Shown: positions 1-8,235 of the stretch, piece after piece
How the letters are laid out: each line of letters begins with the position of its first letter
How positions within the stretch are numbered: the stretch's first letter is position 1
Position numbers and translations under genes: made by a program
Notes under the pieces: generated by a model
Databases searched by the model: none
Told to the model about the DNA's origin: nothing
What the model saw: only the letters and a program-made list of their open reading frames with translations
From: Paenibacillus sp. 32352
GTDB taxonomy: Bacteria; Bacillota; Bacilli; Paenibacillales; NBRC-103111
DNA length: 64,000 nucleotides
Direction of reading: 5' to 3'
NCBI RefSeq assembly: GCF_002042965.1
Contig: NZ_MZNT01000002.1
Location: 682,001 to 746,000, forward strand

Positions 1-33
1 GGTCACTATTGCCACCTTATGCTTCAGATCCAT
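1..33 (-). CDS. SDR family oxidoreductase, N-terminal fragment (cut by window edge)
   Basis: Only the first 11 codons are inside the window, reading MDLKHKVAIVT on the minus strand. This is the usual opening of a short-chain dehydrogenase/reductase, where the first beta strand leads into the TGxxxGxG NAD(P)-binding loop; the loop itself lies beyond the edge. An AAAGGAG ribosome binding site sits about 9 bases upstream of the ATG. The gene is divergent from the LysR regulator at 154, the classic arrangement for a LysR target, so it is probably controlled by that regulator. The substrate cannot be inferred. Confidence 0.6.
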   Translation of the reverse strand, partial: MDLKHKVAIVT

Positions 34-64
34 TCTCCAAAACTCCTTTCCTGTATATTCATTA

Positions 65-94
65 TTGTATAGCTCACTAATATATTTGTATAAT
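65..94 (+). promoter_or_regulatory. Candidate sigma-A promoter of the LysR gene
   Basis: TTGTAT at 65-70 and a perfect TATAAT at 89-94 are separated by 18 bases and lie 60 bases before the likely ATG. This sits in the 120-base divergent interval between the SDR fragment and the LysR gene, where a LysR protein would bind to control both. Confidence 0.45.
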
Positions 95-153
95 TGAATG
101 AATTGAATAGTAAATTCAAAAATATTGAATCGATAGCCGGGAGCAATACGATT

Positions 154-1035
154 ATGGATATGAAAGCATTGAAGACGTTTCAAATGATTGTGAAGCTTGG
201 CAGCTTTAACCGTGCGGCGGAGGAATTGAATTATGTTCAGTCTACGGTCACGATGCAAATACAGAAGCTGGAATCTGACCTGGGTGTTCAGCTTATGGAG
301 CGCGGCAAAAAAATCCGCTTGACAGAGGCAGGCAGGCTGCTTTACGAGCAGAGCTTGTCCATCGTTCAGCAGGTTGACAGCTTACAAACGAATATTTCGG
401 ATTTGCAGCGGGGGGAAGCGGGTCATGTCCGGTTGGGAGTCACGGAGCCGACAGGGAGCCGCCGGCTGCCGGAGCTGCTCGGGAAGTTCCTGACGCAATA
501 CCCCCAGGTTCGCTTATCTGTGGATTTCGCAAATACCCCGGTACTGAGCGATCGACTCCAGCAGGGAGAGCTCGACATCGCGCTGTGCTCCTCCCCGGAT
601 ATCGGGTCAGGGCTGTATTTTGAACCCTTGTTTAAAGAAGGATTTGTGATGCTGCTGCCTGAGAAGCATCCGCTTGCTTCAAAACAGGTTATCGAACCGG
701 GAGATATCCAAGGTCATCGACTGCTTATTACTTCGGCCACTTGTCCCTATCGCAAAAAACTGCAGATGGTGCTCCAGGAATCGGCGAGTGTTCCGATCGA
801 TACGATGGAGATAGGCAGCATGACCGCCTTACCGCATTATGTTAAAAGCGGCGTGGGCATTGCCTTGGTGCCCGGCATTGCTTTGGACCCACTTCCCGCG
901 GGAACTATTGCTAAAGAGGTTGGAGGCAGCCTCATCGACATGACCTTCGGGATCATGACCCGTTCGCCGTATGAAGTCATGACGTCAGCCGGCTTCAGGC
1001 TGTACCGATTTTTGAAAGAAGAGCTGAGTGTATAG
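154..1035 (+). CDS. LysR family transcriptional regulator
   Basis: The protein of about 293 residues has an N-terminal LysR winged helix-turn-helix in roughly the first 60 residues (GSFNRAAEELNYVQSTVTMQ, then LGVQLMERGKKIRLTEAG), followed by a periplasmic-binding-protein-like effector domain from about residue 90 to the end. An upstream in-frame ATG exists at 94, but it overlaps the -10 box, and family N-termini begin at MDMKALKTF. GGGAG at 139-143 gives good spacing to the ATG at 154, so that start is preferred. It probably senses a small metabolite and controls the divergent SDR gene; the ligand is unknown. Confidence 0.9.
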   Translation: MDMKALKTFQMIVKLGSFNRAAEELNYVQSTVTMQIQKLESDLGVQLMERGKKIRLTEAGRLLYEQSLSIVQQVDSLQTNISDLQRGEAGHVRLGVTEPTGSRRLPELLGKFLTQYPQVRLSVDFANTPVLSDRLQQGELDIALCSSPDIGSGLYFEPLFKEGFVMLLPEKHPLASKQVIEPGDIQGHRLLITSATCPYRKKLQMVLQESASVPIDTMEIGSMTALPHYVKSGVGIALVPGIALDPLPAGTIAKEVGGSLIDMTFGIMTRSPYEVMTSAGFRLYRFLKEELSV

Positions 1036-1117
1036 TCAAGTATTTCCATTCTGCATGAAATATGGTATGATTTACAGGAACAATTGTTCTCTTGTGTAAG
1101 AATGGAGGGTTAAAGCA

Positions 1118-1906
1118 GTGAGTACGGAGCGTTATTCGGAAATCGACGGGGTAGTTTCATATATTCATCAACATTTATATGATCCTCTCCCTTTAAACCA
1201 TTTAGCGTCATATGCCGGATACAGTCCTTATCATTTCACGCGCATTTTCAAGGAACGGATAGGGCTCTCGCCTTTATATTACGTATCTTCTTTGAGGCTG
1301 CAAAAGGCTAAGGACTTGCTGCTGCTTACCAATATGTGCATACGAGATATCGGGTTGGAGATCGGTCAACAAAGTCTAGGGACATTTACTACACGATTTA
1401 CCGAGAGAGTAGGGGTGTCTCCCTCCGAATTCCGTAATTCCGCTTTGCAAGCCGATGATCATTTAGGCACGTTACATAGGCTTGAGCATTGGACCAGGCA
1501 GAGTCAGGCATTGAGTGCTATTTCTACAATAACAGGATCATTTGAAGCGGAGGTTCCCTTTGACGGGGTTGTATTGGTAGGCTTGTTCGCCAAGCCGATT
1601 CCCGAAGGAATGCCATTGTACGGTACGTTAGTTAAATTTATGGATTCGTTCTGCTTTCGTAATGTGAAGCCGGGCGTTTATTACCTGATGGCCACTTCGG
1701 TGTCTTGGGGGACTCGTGCCATCGATTTTCTGCTTCCGCATTCCACCTTGCGTACCCGGTCGAAGAAGCCCATCATCGTCAGACCTCATACGGTTATCCC
1801 GCATCAGCATGTATCGCTTCATCCTGCGCGGCAGGATGATCCTCCGATCTTGATTTCACTGCCGCTGTTAATGAGTAATTTTCTTAGCAAAATTCAACCC
1901 CAATAA
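1118..1906 (+). CDS. AraC family transcriptional regulator with C-terminal effector-like domain
   Basis: A GTG start preceded by GGAGG at 1104-1108 opens a 262-residue protein. The AraC DNA-binding domain with two helix-turn-helix motifs is at the N-terminus (residues about 8-107, with HLASYAGYSPYHFTRIFKER and the conserved FTERVGVSPSEFR end). The remaining 150 residues resemble the small-molecule-binding half found in Rob/GyrI-type AraC proteins, but no ligand is recognisable. It is monocistronic, with a GNAT gene 82 bases downstream on the same strand. Confidence 0.88.
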   Translation: MSTERYSEIDGVVSYIHQHLYDPLPLNHLASYAGYSPYHFTRIFKERIGLSPLYYVSSLRLQKAKDLLLLTNMCIRDIGLEIGQQSLGTFTTRFTERVGVSPSEFRNSALQADDHLGTLHRLEHWTRQSQALSAISTITGSFEAEVPFDGVVLVGLFAKPIPEGMPLYGTLVKFMDSFCFRNVKPGVYYLMATSVSWGTRAIDFLLPHSTLRTRSKKPIIVRPHTVIPHQHVSLHPARQDDPPILISLPLLMSNFLSKIQPQ

Positions 1907-1988
1907 GGAAGCATATAGATTCATCGCTCAGATTCGATATTGTTGGAATGAATGGCTTGGTGGATCTTGAGGAAAAGGAAGGATTCGG

Positions 1989-2498
1989 ATGAGCAGTCAA
2001 ATAAAGATTCAAGTCTTATCAACCGTTGAGGGACATGTGGATGAACTATCTAAGCTGCTGGTGGATGTCGTGGATGGGGGCGCATCGATTGGTTTTTTGC
2101 CTCCGATGGCATATGAGGAAGCTCAGAAGTATTGGCGGAATGTCACGGAGCCTAACGTGATCTTATTTGTTGCACTATGGGACCGACAGCTTGCCGGAAC
2201 GGTGCAGCTGCAGCTGTGCCCCAAGCAGAACGGCCTTCATCGAGCCGAAATGGCCAAATTAATGACACATCCCGACTACCGGAACAAGGGGATTGGGAGA
2301 TTATTAATGCAAACGGCTGAACGCCGTGCTCTCGAGGAGGGAAGAACCTTATTGGTTCTGGATACGAGAGAAGGGGATCCTTCCAATCATCTTTATGCTT
2401 CTTTAGGCTATATACAAGCGGGGAGAATTCCGGATTACGCCAAATCGGCCGACGGGAAGCTGGATGCCACCGTGATCTATTATAAGCAGATATCTTGA
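1989..2498 (+). CDS. GNAT family N-acetyltransferase
   Basis: The 169-residue protein shows the GNAT core: a substrate half (VALWDRQLAGTVQLQL), then the acetyl-CoA pyrophosphate-binding segment around residues 90-105 (HPDYRNKGIGRLLMQ, matching the R/Q-x-x-G-x-G/A signature) and a C-terminal LASLGY-like strand (LYASLGYIQAGRIPDYA). It would transfer an acetyl group from acetyl-CoA to an amine; the acceptor is unknown. An AAGGAAGGA site precedes the ATG. It is downstream of the AraC gene on the same strand and may be cotranscribed. Confidence 0.88.
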   Translation: MSSQIKIQVLSTVEGHVDELSKLLVDVVDGGASIGFLPPMAYEEAQKYWRNVTEPNVILFVALWDRQLAGTVQLQLCPKQNGLHRAEMAKLMTHPDYRNKGIGRLLMQTAERRALEEGRTLLVLDTREGDPSNHLYASLGYIQAGRIPDYAKSADGKLDATVIYYKQIS

Positions 2499-2663
2499 TT
2501 TATTTGCAAGCAGCTAGCTTCGCCTAGCCAGTCATAGAGGGCGGTCATGCTGTATGCGCTGTCGAATTGATCAGGGCGCAGCTTCGCAGTACATAATGAG
2601 GGCAGCTGTCAGCTGTCAGCAGGTAGCTATGGTCTGCTTTATTGGGGCCCCGCCAACATTCAC

Positions 2664-2706
2664 AAAAAGCAGGCCAAAACTGGATCTAATCTAGACATGG
2701 CCTGCT
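2664..2706 (-). terminator. Rho-independent terminator of the FAD monooxygenase gene
   Basis: The arms AGCAGGCCA (2668-2676) and TGGCCTGCT (2698-2706) are perfectly complementary. On the minus strand the hairpin is followed by a T run (AAAAA at 2664-2668 on the plus strand). It lies just after the stop of the minus-strand monooxygenase gene. Confidence 0.75.
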
Positions 2707-2718
2707 TATTTCTATTAT

Positions 2719-4218
2719 TCATCTATCATACCCGACAAACGCCAAAGAAAAAGAAGGTATTAGCTCATCTAATCTCTCTTGTATTCTTTGCTGATCAACG
2801 TCCCCAAGTTCAGTTAATAATTGATTCTCCTCTATAGATCCATCCCCCGTCAATAACATGCTCAGCATACGTGGATTGATGATTTCACGTGGTGAAAGGA
2901 CTAAAGTGTTCATCATAAAATACTGTAAGAACAGAGAAGGATTATTCTCCTCGTTCGCCAGTTTCACAGCCCGTTTGACGTACAAATCGAAATATTTCTG
3001 CGCAAATGACACACCTTTTAATGGCTCAGCCCCGACATGCGTGACACCTTTCCAACGTAAATCCGAAACCGAACTCAGCCACCATGCCGGTTCAATCGCT
3101 TCTTGCATGCGCTGCAGAACCTTGCGTTCAAAGTTTGGTTGAGGGCTATGACGCTGTTCACTCAAGCAAATGTCTAACATTTCAGCTTCTATCGCAGCTA
3201 CGGTCATCCCCTGTCCATGGATCGGGTCAAAGTTACAAAACGCATCACCTGCAACTAGTAATCCAGATGGCCAATCTTCCATTTGTTCAAAGTGTTGACG
3301 AACCGATTCGGGTGTACGATAGCCTCGCGGAACGCCGATCGGCTCCAGCTCTTTGACCACTTCCGCTAGCATAGGGCTAGCTAATGCAAGCATATCTTGG
3401 TCATACTCTTCCGGGTCTGTTGAAGGATAGTGTGCGCCACCCGCACTAAACAGTAACGTTTGGGCCATGTTATCTTCAATATACCCCAGCATACCCGTAC
3501 CAATACTTTTAACAGGCTGCGCTTCCGAAATCACACTTCCCCATTTCTCTTTAATGTGCTGAGGTACTCGGTAATAGCGCGTACTATAGCCAAGATGCAC
3601 TATTAAACGTTCTGGCTCGGGTACAACAAGACCCATGGCTTCAAGCCACTTAATGAGTTTGGAGGAACGTCCGCTTGTATCGACTACCAGATCAGCCGCC
3701 ACGGTTCGTTCTTGTTTCTGCTCACTTCGTTCTTTGATATGAACACCAGTTACTTGCTTGTGATCGGCTGATGTTTGCAGACTTGTCACTTCTTGTCCAG
3801 AAAGAAAATGGATATTCGAAATCTTTTGTACCCGTTGGCGGAATGTCCACTCTAATAATGCTCGACTACTTGATGCATTTTTTTCAGGGGTAGAAGTCTT
3901 CACTAACCCATGCAAAGTGAATAAACTCATTTTCTCATTTTGTGTGGGATGAGCCCCTTGAGCTAACAGATCATCGACATAGCCAGGGAAGAAATACTCC
4001 ATAATCATGCTCCCGCGTGTTAATACACGATGAGGGTGAAAGGCTTGAGGCGTACCTGAACGAGCAGACGGCCCTTGAGGTAATTCATCCCTCTCTACAA
4101 TCATTACTTCCTGATAATAGTCAGAAAGAACACGGGCTGTCAGTAAGCCAGCGATGCCTCCACCGATAATGATGGCTTTGCCTTCTTTTGTTTGATGAGA
4201 TTGTAGCTGTTTGTCCAT
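2719..4218 (-). CDS. FAD-dependent monooxygenase / hydroxylase-like oxidoreductase
   Basis: The 499-residue protein begins with a Rossmann dinucleotide-binding motif (IIGGGIAGLLTARVL, residues about 17-31) followed by VERDELP, where the acidic residue binds the FAD ribose. It has the second FAD motif GDAFCNFDPIHGQGM near residue 325 and a DTSGRSSK segment near residue 190, as in PHBH-fold flavoprotein monooxygenases and geranylgeranyl-reductase-like enzymes. It probably hydroxylates or epoxidises a hydrophobic or aromatic compound; the substrate is unknown. It is divergent from a TetR gene at 4377, suggesting inducible control, as for detoxification or antibiotic inactivation. Its codon use is more AT-rich than flanking genes. 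Confidence 0.85.
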   Translation of the reverse strand: MDKQLQSHQTKEGKAIIIGGGIAGLLTARVLSDYYQEVMIVERDELPQGPSARSGTPQAFHPHRVLTRGSMIMEYFFPGYVDDLLAQGAHPTQNEKMSLFTLHGLVKTSTPEKNASSSRALLEWTFRQRVQKISNIHFLSGQEVTSLQTSADHKQVTGVHIKERSEQKQERTVAADLVVDTSGRSSKLIKWLEAMGLVVPEPERLIVHLGYSTRYYRVPQHIKEKWGSVISEAQPVKSIGTGMLGYIEDNMAQTLLFSAGGAHYPSTDPEEYDQDMLALASPMLAEVVKELEPIGVPRGYRTPESVRQHFEQMEDWPSGLLVAGDAFCNFDPIHGQGMTVAAIEAEMLDICLSEQRHSPQPNFERKVLQRMQEAIEPAWWLSSVSDLRWKGVTHVGAEPLKGVSFAQKYFDLYVKRAVKLANEENNPSLFLQYFMMNTLVLSPREIINPRMLSMLLTGDGSIEENQLLTELGDVDQQRIQERLDELIPSFSLAFVGYDR

Positions 4219-4376
4219 CCTTATGCTCTCCTTTTTCTGAAAATCTATAAATATTTTTTAGACGGCTGTATATTTTATTTACTGTTGATGCCTATATATT
4301 AATGTGTATAATTAAGTTTATCAATGAACAATATAGCGGAACTGTCGATTAACAATACAGAGACGAGGTAATGTAT

Positions 4377-4943
4377 ATGGAACAAGAAAAAAAAGAAGAC
4401 TTACGAGTAAAAAGAACTCGTACGCTTCTTTCTCAAGCTTTACTTTCTTTAATGAATCGCCATTCGTTCAATTCCATTTCTGTGAAAGAAATTTGTGAAG
4501 AAGCGATGGTACATCGTGCTACATTTTATACCCATTTTAATGACAAATATGATTTAATGGCTTATTCATTAAAACGAATTGCTGAGGAGTTTCATTTTTT
4601 GGAGGGTGACATTGAAGAGTTTCATTCAAAATTATATGCTGTCGCTTTTAAATATAACCGATTATTCTCTCAGCTATTGGTAGAAGAAAGGGACTCATTA
4701 AGGTATGTCATAAGAAAAGAAATGACTACGGGAATGAAACAACATATTCTCATTGAACCTCAAAAAAATTCTACCTCTTCTGAAATTGTTCTTGAAGCTT
4801 TTGCCGGAGCAACTCTAGGAGTATTAAATTGGTGGATCGAGAATGGTATGACCCATAATGCTGAGGAGGTTTTTAACGAAATAAAGCAGCTATTCAATTG
4901 GGAGCATATCGAAAAGCTCCTTGATGTGTTGGGTAAGGAATAA
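4377..4943 (+). CDS. TetR/AcrR family transcriptional regulator
   Basis: The protein of about 188 residues has an N-terminal TetR helix-turn-helix (TRTLLSQALLSLMNRHSFNS, then VKEICEEAMVHRATFYTHF, residues about 12-55) and an all-helical ligand/dimer domain of the kind seen in TetR proteins near dihydroxyacetone-kinase-type regulators. GAGG at 4365-4368 suits the ATG at 4377 better than the ATG at 4371. It is divergent from the FAD monooxygenase, with 150 AT-rich bases between them that must hold both promoters and the operator, and it probably represses that gene. The coding sequence is clearly more AT-rich than neighbouring genes, consistent with acquisition by transfer. Confidence 0.88.
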   Translation: MEQEKKEDLRVKRTRTLLSQALLSLMNRHSFNSISVKEICEEAMVHRATFYTHFNDKYDLMAYSLKRIAEEFHFLEGDIEEFHSKLYAVAFKYNRLFSQLLVEERDSLRYVIRKEMTTGMKQHILIEPQKNSTSSEIVLEAFAGATLGVLNWWIENGMTHNAEEVFNEIKQLFNWEHIEKLLDVLGKE

Positions 4944-5070
4944 CAAAGGGAACCCAAACAGAGGGTGCCTTTAGCTATGTAGAACCGGCAGTATGGGTTC
5001 GTCATTTGGATTCGTACGCAAAACCTTCCCCTCCCAATAAATGGTTTCAGCTAGCGTAGTATTGCAATAT
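4944..5070 (+). pseudogene. Possible 3' remnant of an unidentified gene
   Basis: The 336-base gap after the TetR gene contains a plus-strand open frame of 38 codons with no start. It includes FSYVEPAVWVRHLDSYAKP and ends PPNKWFQLA before a stop at about 5057-5059. The residue make-up looks protein-like, but I could not assign a family. It may be the tail of a gene lost when the FAD/TetR pair arrived, or chance. Only a terminator-like hairpin follows it before the next gene. Confidence 0.2.
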
Positions 5071-5120
5071 TTTGGAGCAAGAAGATAATTGCTGGACTTG
5101 TGCTAATGCCAGCAACAAGT

Positions 5121-5151
5121 AGTGCTCATTGAAACTATGAGTGCTTTTTTT
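5121..5151 (+). terminator. Rho-independent terminator
   Basis: AGTGCTCAT (5121-5129) pairs with ATGAGTGCT (5136-5144) with two G-T wobbles, followed by a run of seven T. It is in the gap between the TetR gene and the VOC protein gene and would end transcription from the TetR side. Confidence 0.6.
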
Positions 5152-5279
5152 GCCCAATACCGCAATCCATAAGAAACCTCGATCGCACTTTAATGGTAAA
5201 GTAATATCTATCAGGAACATGGTTCCTAAGTTTCTTTCAAGTTTACCTATAGTAAAAATTTTAATAAGGTGGGATTAAG

Positions 5280-5690
5280 ATGGCTTTAACATCTGATAAT
5301 CTGTTTGTCAACTTACCGGTGAAGGATTTGAATCGGGCGATCGATTTTTTCTCGGCAATCGGGTTTGAATTTAACTCTCAATTTACGGATCATAATGCGG
5401 CTTGCATGGTGATCAACGACCGCACCTTCGTGATGCTTCTGGTAGAAGAATTTTTCCAGACGTTCATGAGTAAGGAAATTGCAAATACGGCGAAGAGCAG
5501 TGAAGTGATCATGGCTCTATCTGCCAGCAGCAGGGAAAATGTCGATAGCATTGTGGACAAAGCGCTGGCGTTGGGGGGAAGCGTATCCCAGGAGCCTGTC
5601 GATCATGGCTTTATGTATACCCGTAGCTTTCAGGATCCGGATGGTCACCTGTGGGAAGTTATTTATATGGATGCAAAAGCGATTCAATAA
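5280..5690 (+). CDS. VOC family (glyoxalase/bleomycin resistance-like) protein
   Basis: The 136-residue protein has the two beta-alpha-beta-beta-beta modules of the vicinal oxygen chelate fold. The N-terminal module starts NLPVKDLNRAIDFFSAIGFE, and the C-terminal module ends with FQDPDGHLWEVIYMD, the usual metal-proximal end. This subgroup (lactoylglutathione lyase-like, PhnB-like) is common in Bacillales and mostly uncharacterised; it may bind a metal and a small electrophile or drug. AAGGTGGG precedes the ATG. The DUF2277 gene follows after 40 bases, so the two may form an operon. Confidence 0.85.
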   Translation: MALTSDNLFVNLPVKDLNRAIDFFSAIGFEFNSQFTDHNAACMVINDRTFVMLLVEEFFQTFMSKEIANTAKSSEVIMALSASSRENVDSIVDKALALGGSVSQEPVDHGFMYTRSFQDPDGHLWEVIYMDAKAIQ

Positions 5691-5730
5691 TAGTACAATG
5701 GCATCATAAGCAAGATAAAAGGAGAGCCTT

Positions 5731-6003
5731 ATGTGCCGAAATATCAAAACGTTATTTAATTTTGACCCGCCTGCCACCGAGAATGAGATTGAAGCGGCCT
5801 CGCTTCAGTTCGTCAGAAAGCTATCCGGATTTACAGCGCCGTCCAAAGCCAACGAGGAAGCCTTCCAGCTTGCCGTGGAGGAAGTGGCTGCTGCAGCCAA
5901 AAAGCTGCTGGATTCGCTGGTAACTAATGCTGATCCGCGGAACCGCGAAGTGGAAATCGAACGCGCTCGTGAACGGAATGCCAAACGATTTGGCCCCAAA
6001 TGA
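5731..6003 (+). CDS. DUF2277 family protein
   Basis: The 90-residue protein starts MCRNIKTLFNFDPPAT and ends RERNAKRFG, the conserved beginning and end of the DUF2277 family. It is short, helical and without a signal peptide, so probably cytoplasmic. No function is established for the family. AAAAGGAGAG precedes the ATG. It follows the VOC gene closely on the same strand. Confidence 0.85.
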   Translation: MCRNIKTLFNFDPPATENEIEAASLQFVRKLSGFTAPSKANEEAFQLAVEEVAAAAKKLLDSLVTNADPRNREVEIERARERNAKRFGPK

Positions 6004-6114
6004 TAACTGAATTGTATCAGAGCAGAGATAGATCTATTGTGTCTATCTCTATTTTTACATATTTAGAATGTATACATAGGGGAGACTGAAATCATTGAAG
6101 AGGGGAGCTTGTTC

Positions 6115-6315
6115 ATGATGGACCTTATCTGGTTCGCCTTAATAATTGTATTGATCCTTGCTGTTGGAGTAAGGTTCTGTTTACTGCGAAGCTCTTCGGC
6201 TAACTCGGTCAGAATGAAGTGGATGGGGTTAAGTCTCATCTCGATGGCACTTCTTCTTATGGCAATTGCAATTATGCAGTATTTAAGTGAAGACGCTCAT
6301 AGCTATGGACATTAA
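6115..6315 (+). CDS. Small membrane protein of unknown function
   Basis: The protein of about 66 residues has two predicted membrane helices: residues about 3-24 (LIWFALIIVLILAVGVRFCL) and about 43-60 (LSLISMALLLMAIAIMQYL). They are separated by a basic, serine-rich loop, and the protein ends DAHSYGH. GGGGAG at 6102-6107 fits an ATG at 6115 or 6118; an in-frame TTG at 6109 is too close. No family was recognised. The gene is short, but its hydrophobic pattern and ribosome binding site support it. Confidence 0.6.
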   Translation: MMDLIWFALIIVLILAVGVRFCLLRSSSANSVRMKWMGLSLISMALLLMAIAIMQYLSEDAHSYGH

Positions 6316-6350
6316 AACATCATACATATCGAACGAAAGAGGTTTAATCA

Positions 6351-7088
6351 TTGCAGCTGCTGCTAAAGGAAACAAGTGATTATAGTGAAGTCAGTGTTTA
6401 CGAAACTACTCAATTGTACGGTGAGAAAGGAAAATTCCGCTGCCGCCAGTTCTCCGATCATGCCGTACAGGGAGCAATGGATTTGAAGGATCCGAAGCGC
6501 ATCGTACTGGAATATCCAAGAGCGATCATCCATTTGATGGAGGCTAATAATTCGGAGTTTCACCGGGTATTTGTGATTGGTCACGGAATCGGTACCATTG
6601 CAGGGCATTATCCCGATAAGAGCTTTACCGTTGCGGAGGTCGATCGTCTTGTCGTGGAGCTGAGCAGACAATATTTCAGGTACTCTTACGATAATGTTCT
6701 TATTGGAGACGGAAGACAGCTGCTCAGCACTCAAGAATCCCATGCATGGGATTACGTGATTCTTGATGCGTTTAATCCAAAGGGAACCCCCGTCCACCTG
6801 TTGAGCTTGGAATTTTTCTCTATGGTTATGGAGAAGCTGACGAGCCGGGGTCTGTTTATTCTGAATCTGATGGGGAAAGCCAGTCAAGATAAACTGATCA
6901 ACGCAGTGCATACGACCCTTCAAGAAACGGCTACTTATGTGAAAGCATTTGTGCTTCCCGGCAACAAGAAGACGGATCTCCACAACATCCTGCTTGTTGG
7001 CGGCAATAGGGCTATCGACTACAAGCTGAGTGGGATGGCAGGCTTCAAGGAACTGGATGTAGGACAAGGTCACACGATTAGGAATTAA
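6351..7088 (+). CDS. Spermidine synthase-like (fused/orphan) methyltransferase-fold protein
   Basis: The 245-residue protein starts at TTG 6351, with AAAGAGG 8 bases before. It resembles the catalytic domain of spermidine synthase: FVIGHGIGTIAGHYP takes the place of the glycine-rich motif, then AEVDRLVVELSRQYF, LIGDGRQLL and YVILDAFNPKGTP correspond to the decarboxy-SAM-binding and catalytic DAF loop. Such orphan homologues often do not make spermidine and act on unknown substrates. The N-terminal beta hairpin of true SpeE is reduced. It lies 83 bases before the deacetylase gene. Confidence 0.75.
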   Translation: MQLLLKETSDYSEVSVYETTQLYGEKGKFRCRQFSDHAVQGAMDLKDPKRIVLEYPRAIIHLMEANNSEFHRVFVIGHGIGTIAGHYPDKSFTVAEVDRLVVELSRQYFRYSYDNVLIGDGRQLLSTQESHAWDYVILDAFNPKGTPVHLLSLEFFSMVMEKLTSRGLFILNLMGKASQDKLINAVHTTLQETATYVKAFVLPGNKKTDLHNILLVGGNRAIDYKLSGMAGFKELDVGQGHTIRN

Positions 7089-7170
7089 ACGGGCAAGTCC
7101 ATCTAAATAAAACGGCGGTGTTTGAGACATGTTAATAAAATAGCTGGCCAGGAGGAAGGAGGGGCTAAGG

Positions 7171-7965
7171 ATGAAGTATTGCAAGTTCTGGCTGCCATTG
7201 ATGATGATCCTCATGGTCATCCCGCTGCATACGGTGCAAGCAAGCGAAGAGCCGCAAGCTTCCGCTGTGAGTAAACGCATCGCTATTGTCATTGATGACC
7301 TGGGCAACGGGATGCAGGGGACCGAAGAGATGATGACCATGCCGTTTCCTTTGACGGTCGCCGTCATGCCGTTTCTTCCCACGACCCGACAGGATGCGGA
7401 ACGGGCTCATCAGGCTGGTCATGACATACTGATTCATCTGCCCATGGAGCCGCTTAAAGCAAATCATGACGCTCTAGGGCCAGGCGTTATTACTACCAAG
7501 CAATCCGAGGATGAAATCCGCCAAAGAGTGCTTGAAGCCATAACCGATGTACCCTATGCAGTAGGGATTAACAATCATATGGGCTCTAAGGCTACCGCGG
7601 ATAAACGGGTAATGAAGGTTGTACTGCAAATTTGTAAGGAGAAGGGACTGTTTTTCCTCGACAGCAAGACGAATTACTGGAGTGTTGCAGCTGAAGTAGG
7701 GAAGCAGGTTGGCGTCCCGGTACTGGAGAATCAGCTTTTCCTGGACGATCGAACGAGTAAGTCCAGCATCAAGAAACAGATGAGAGGAATACTCGATTTA
7801 TTGAAGCATCAGGATCAGTGCATTGCCATAGGCCATGTAGGCCGTCCAGGCAAGAACACGTCCTCCGTTCTGAAGGAATCTTACCCGGACATGACGAAGG
7901 AAGCGGAATTTGTGACCGTATCGAAGCTGCTTAAGCCGGATGCTCCTTTACCGATAGGCCCATGA
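7171..7965 (+). CDS. Divergent polysaccharide deacetylase family protein (YibQ/DUF610-like), secreted
   Basis: The 264-residue protein has a cleavable signal peptide (residues 1-25, LPLMMILMVIPLHTVQASEE) and a NodB-like barrel. IAIVIDDLGNG holds the first Asp pair of the deacetylase motif, HDILIHLPMEP the His, and GINNHMGS the conserved N-H-M-G-S of the divergent group, with FFLDSKTN and AIGHVGRP later. The family is predicted to deacetylate cell-wall or exopolysaccharide sugars. A strong AGGAGGAAGGAGG stretch precedes the ATG. A terminator follows directly. Confidence 0.88.
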   Translation: MKYCKFWLPLMMILMVIPLHTVQASEEPQASAVSKRIAIVIDDLGNGMQGTEEMMTMPFPLTVAVMPFLPTTRQDAERAHQAGHDILIHLPMEPLKANHDALGPGVITTKQSEDEIRQRVLEAITDVPYAVGINNHMGSKATADKRVMKVVLQICKEKGLFFLDSKTNYWSVAAEVGKQVGVPVLENQLFLDDRTSKSSIKKQMRGILDLLKHQDQCIAIGHVGRPGKNTSSVLKESYPDMTKEAEFVTVSKLLKPDAPLPIGP

Positions 7966-7984
7966 TGGAGCTAGAACAGATTCC

Positions 7985-8033
7985 AAAAAATAGACCACCA
8001 GCTGAATGAATCAGTTGATGGTCTATTTTTTGA
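7985..8033 (+). terminator. Rho-independent terminator after the deacetylase gene
   Basis: AAAAAATAGACCACCA and TGATGGTCTATTTTTT form a long stem with a short loop and a T run, ending transcription 20-70 bases after the stop. The A run on the other side would let it work in both directions. Confidence 0.8.
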
Positions 8034-8235
8034 CTGTTCCCGTTGACTGCAAGGAGGAGGTCCTCGCTATATTCTATGCACCAATAAATTCCATCATGAC
8101 ACTTTGATCGATTCTCTTGGGCAATATGCAGCAGACAGAGGATCGAGACTGCATCATTGGAATACATATCCCGGCCCTTTGTTGAAAATGATAAACATAT
8201 CAATGTTAGGCTTACCAAATGGGGGTAATGGTTCC

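Noticed and set aside
6363..7382. 339-codon minus-strand frame across the spermidine-synthase-like gene
   Set aside because: It spans two plus-strand genes with clear motifs, and its translation has no recognisable domain.
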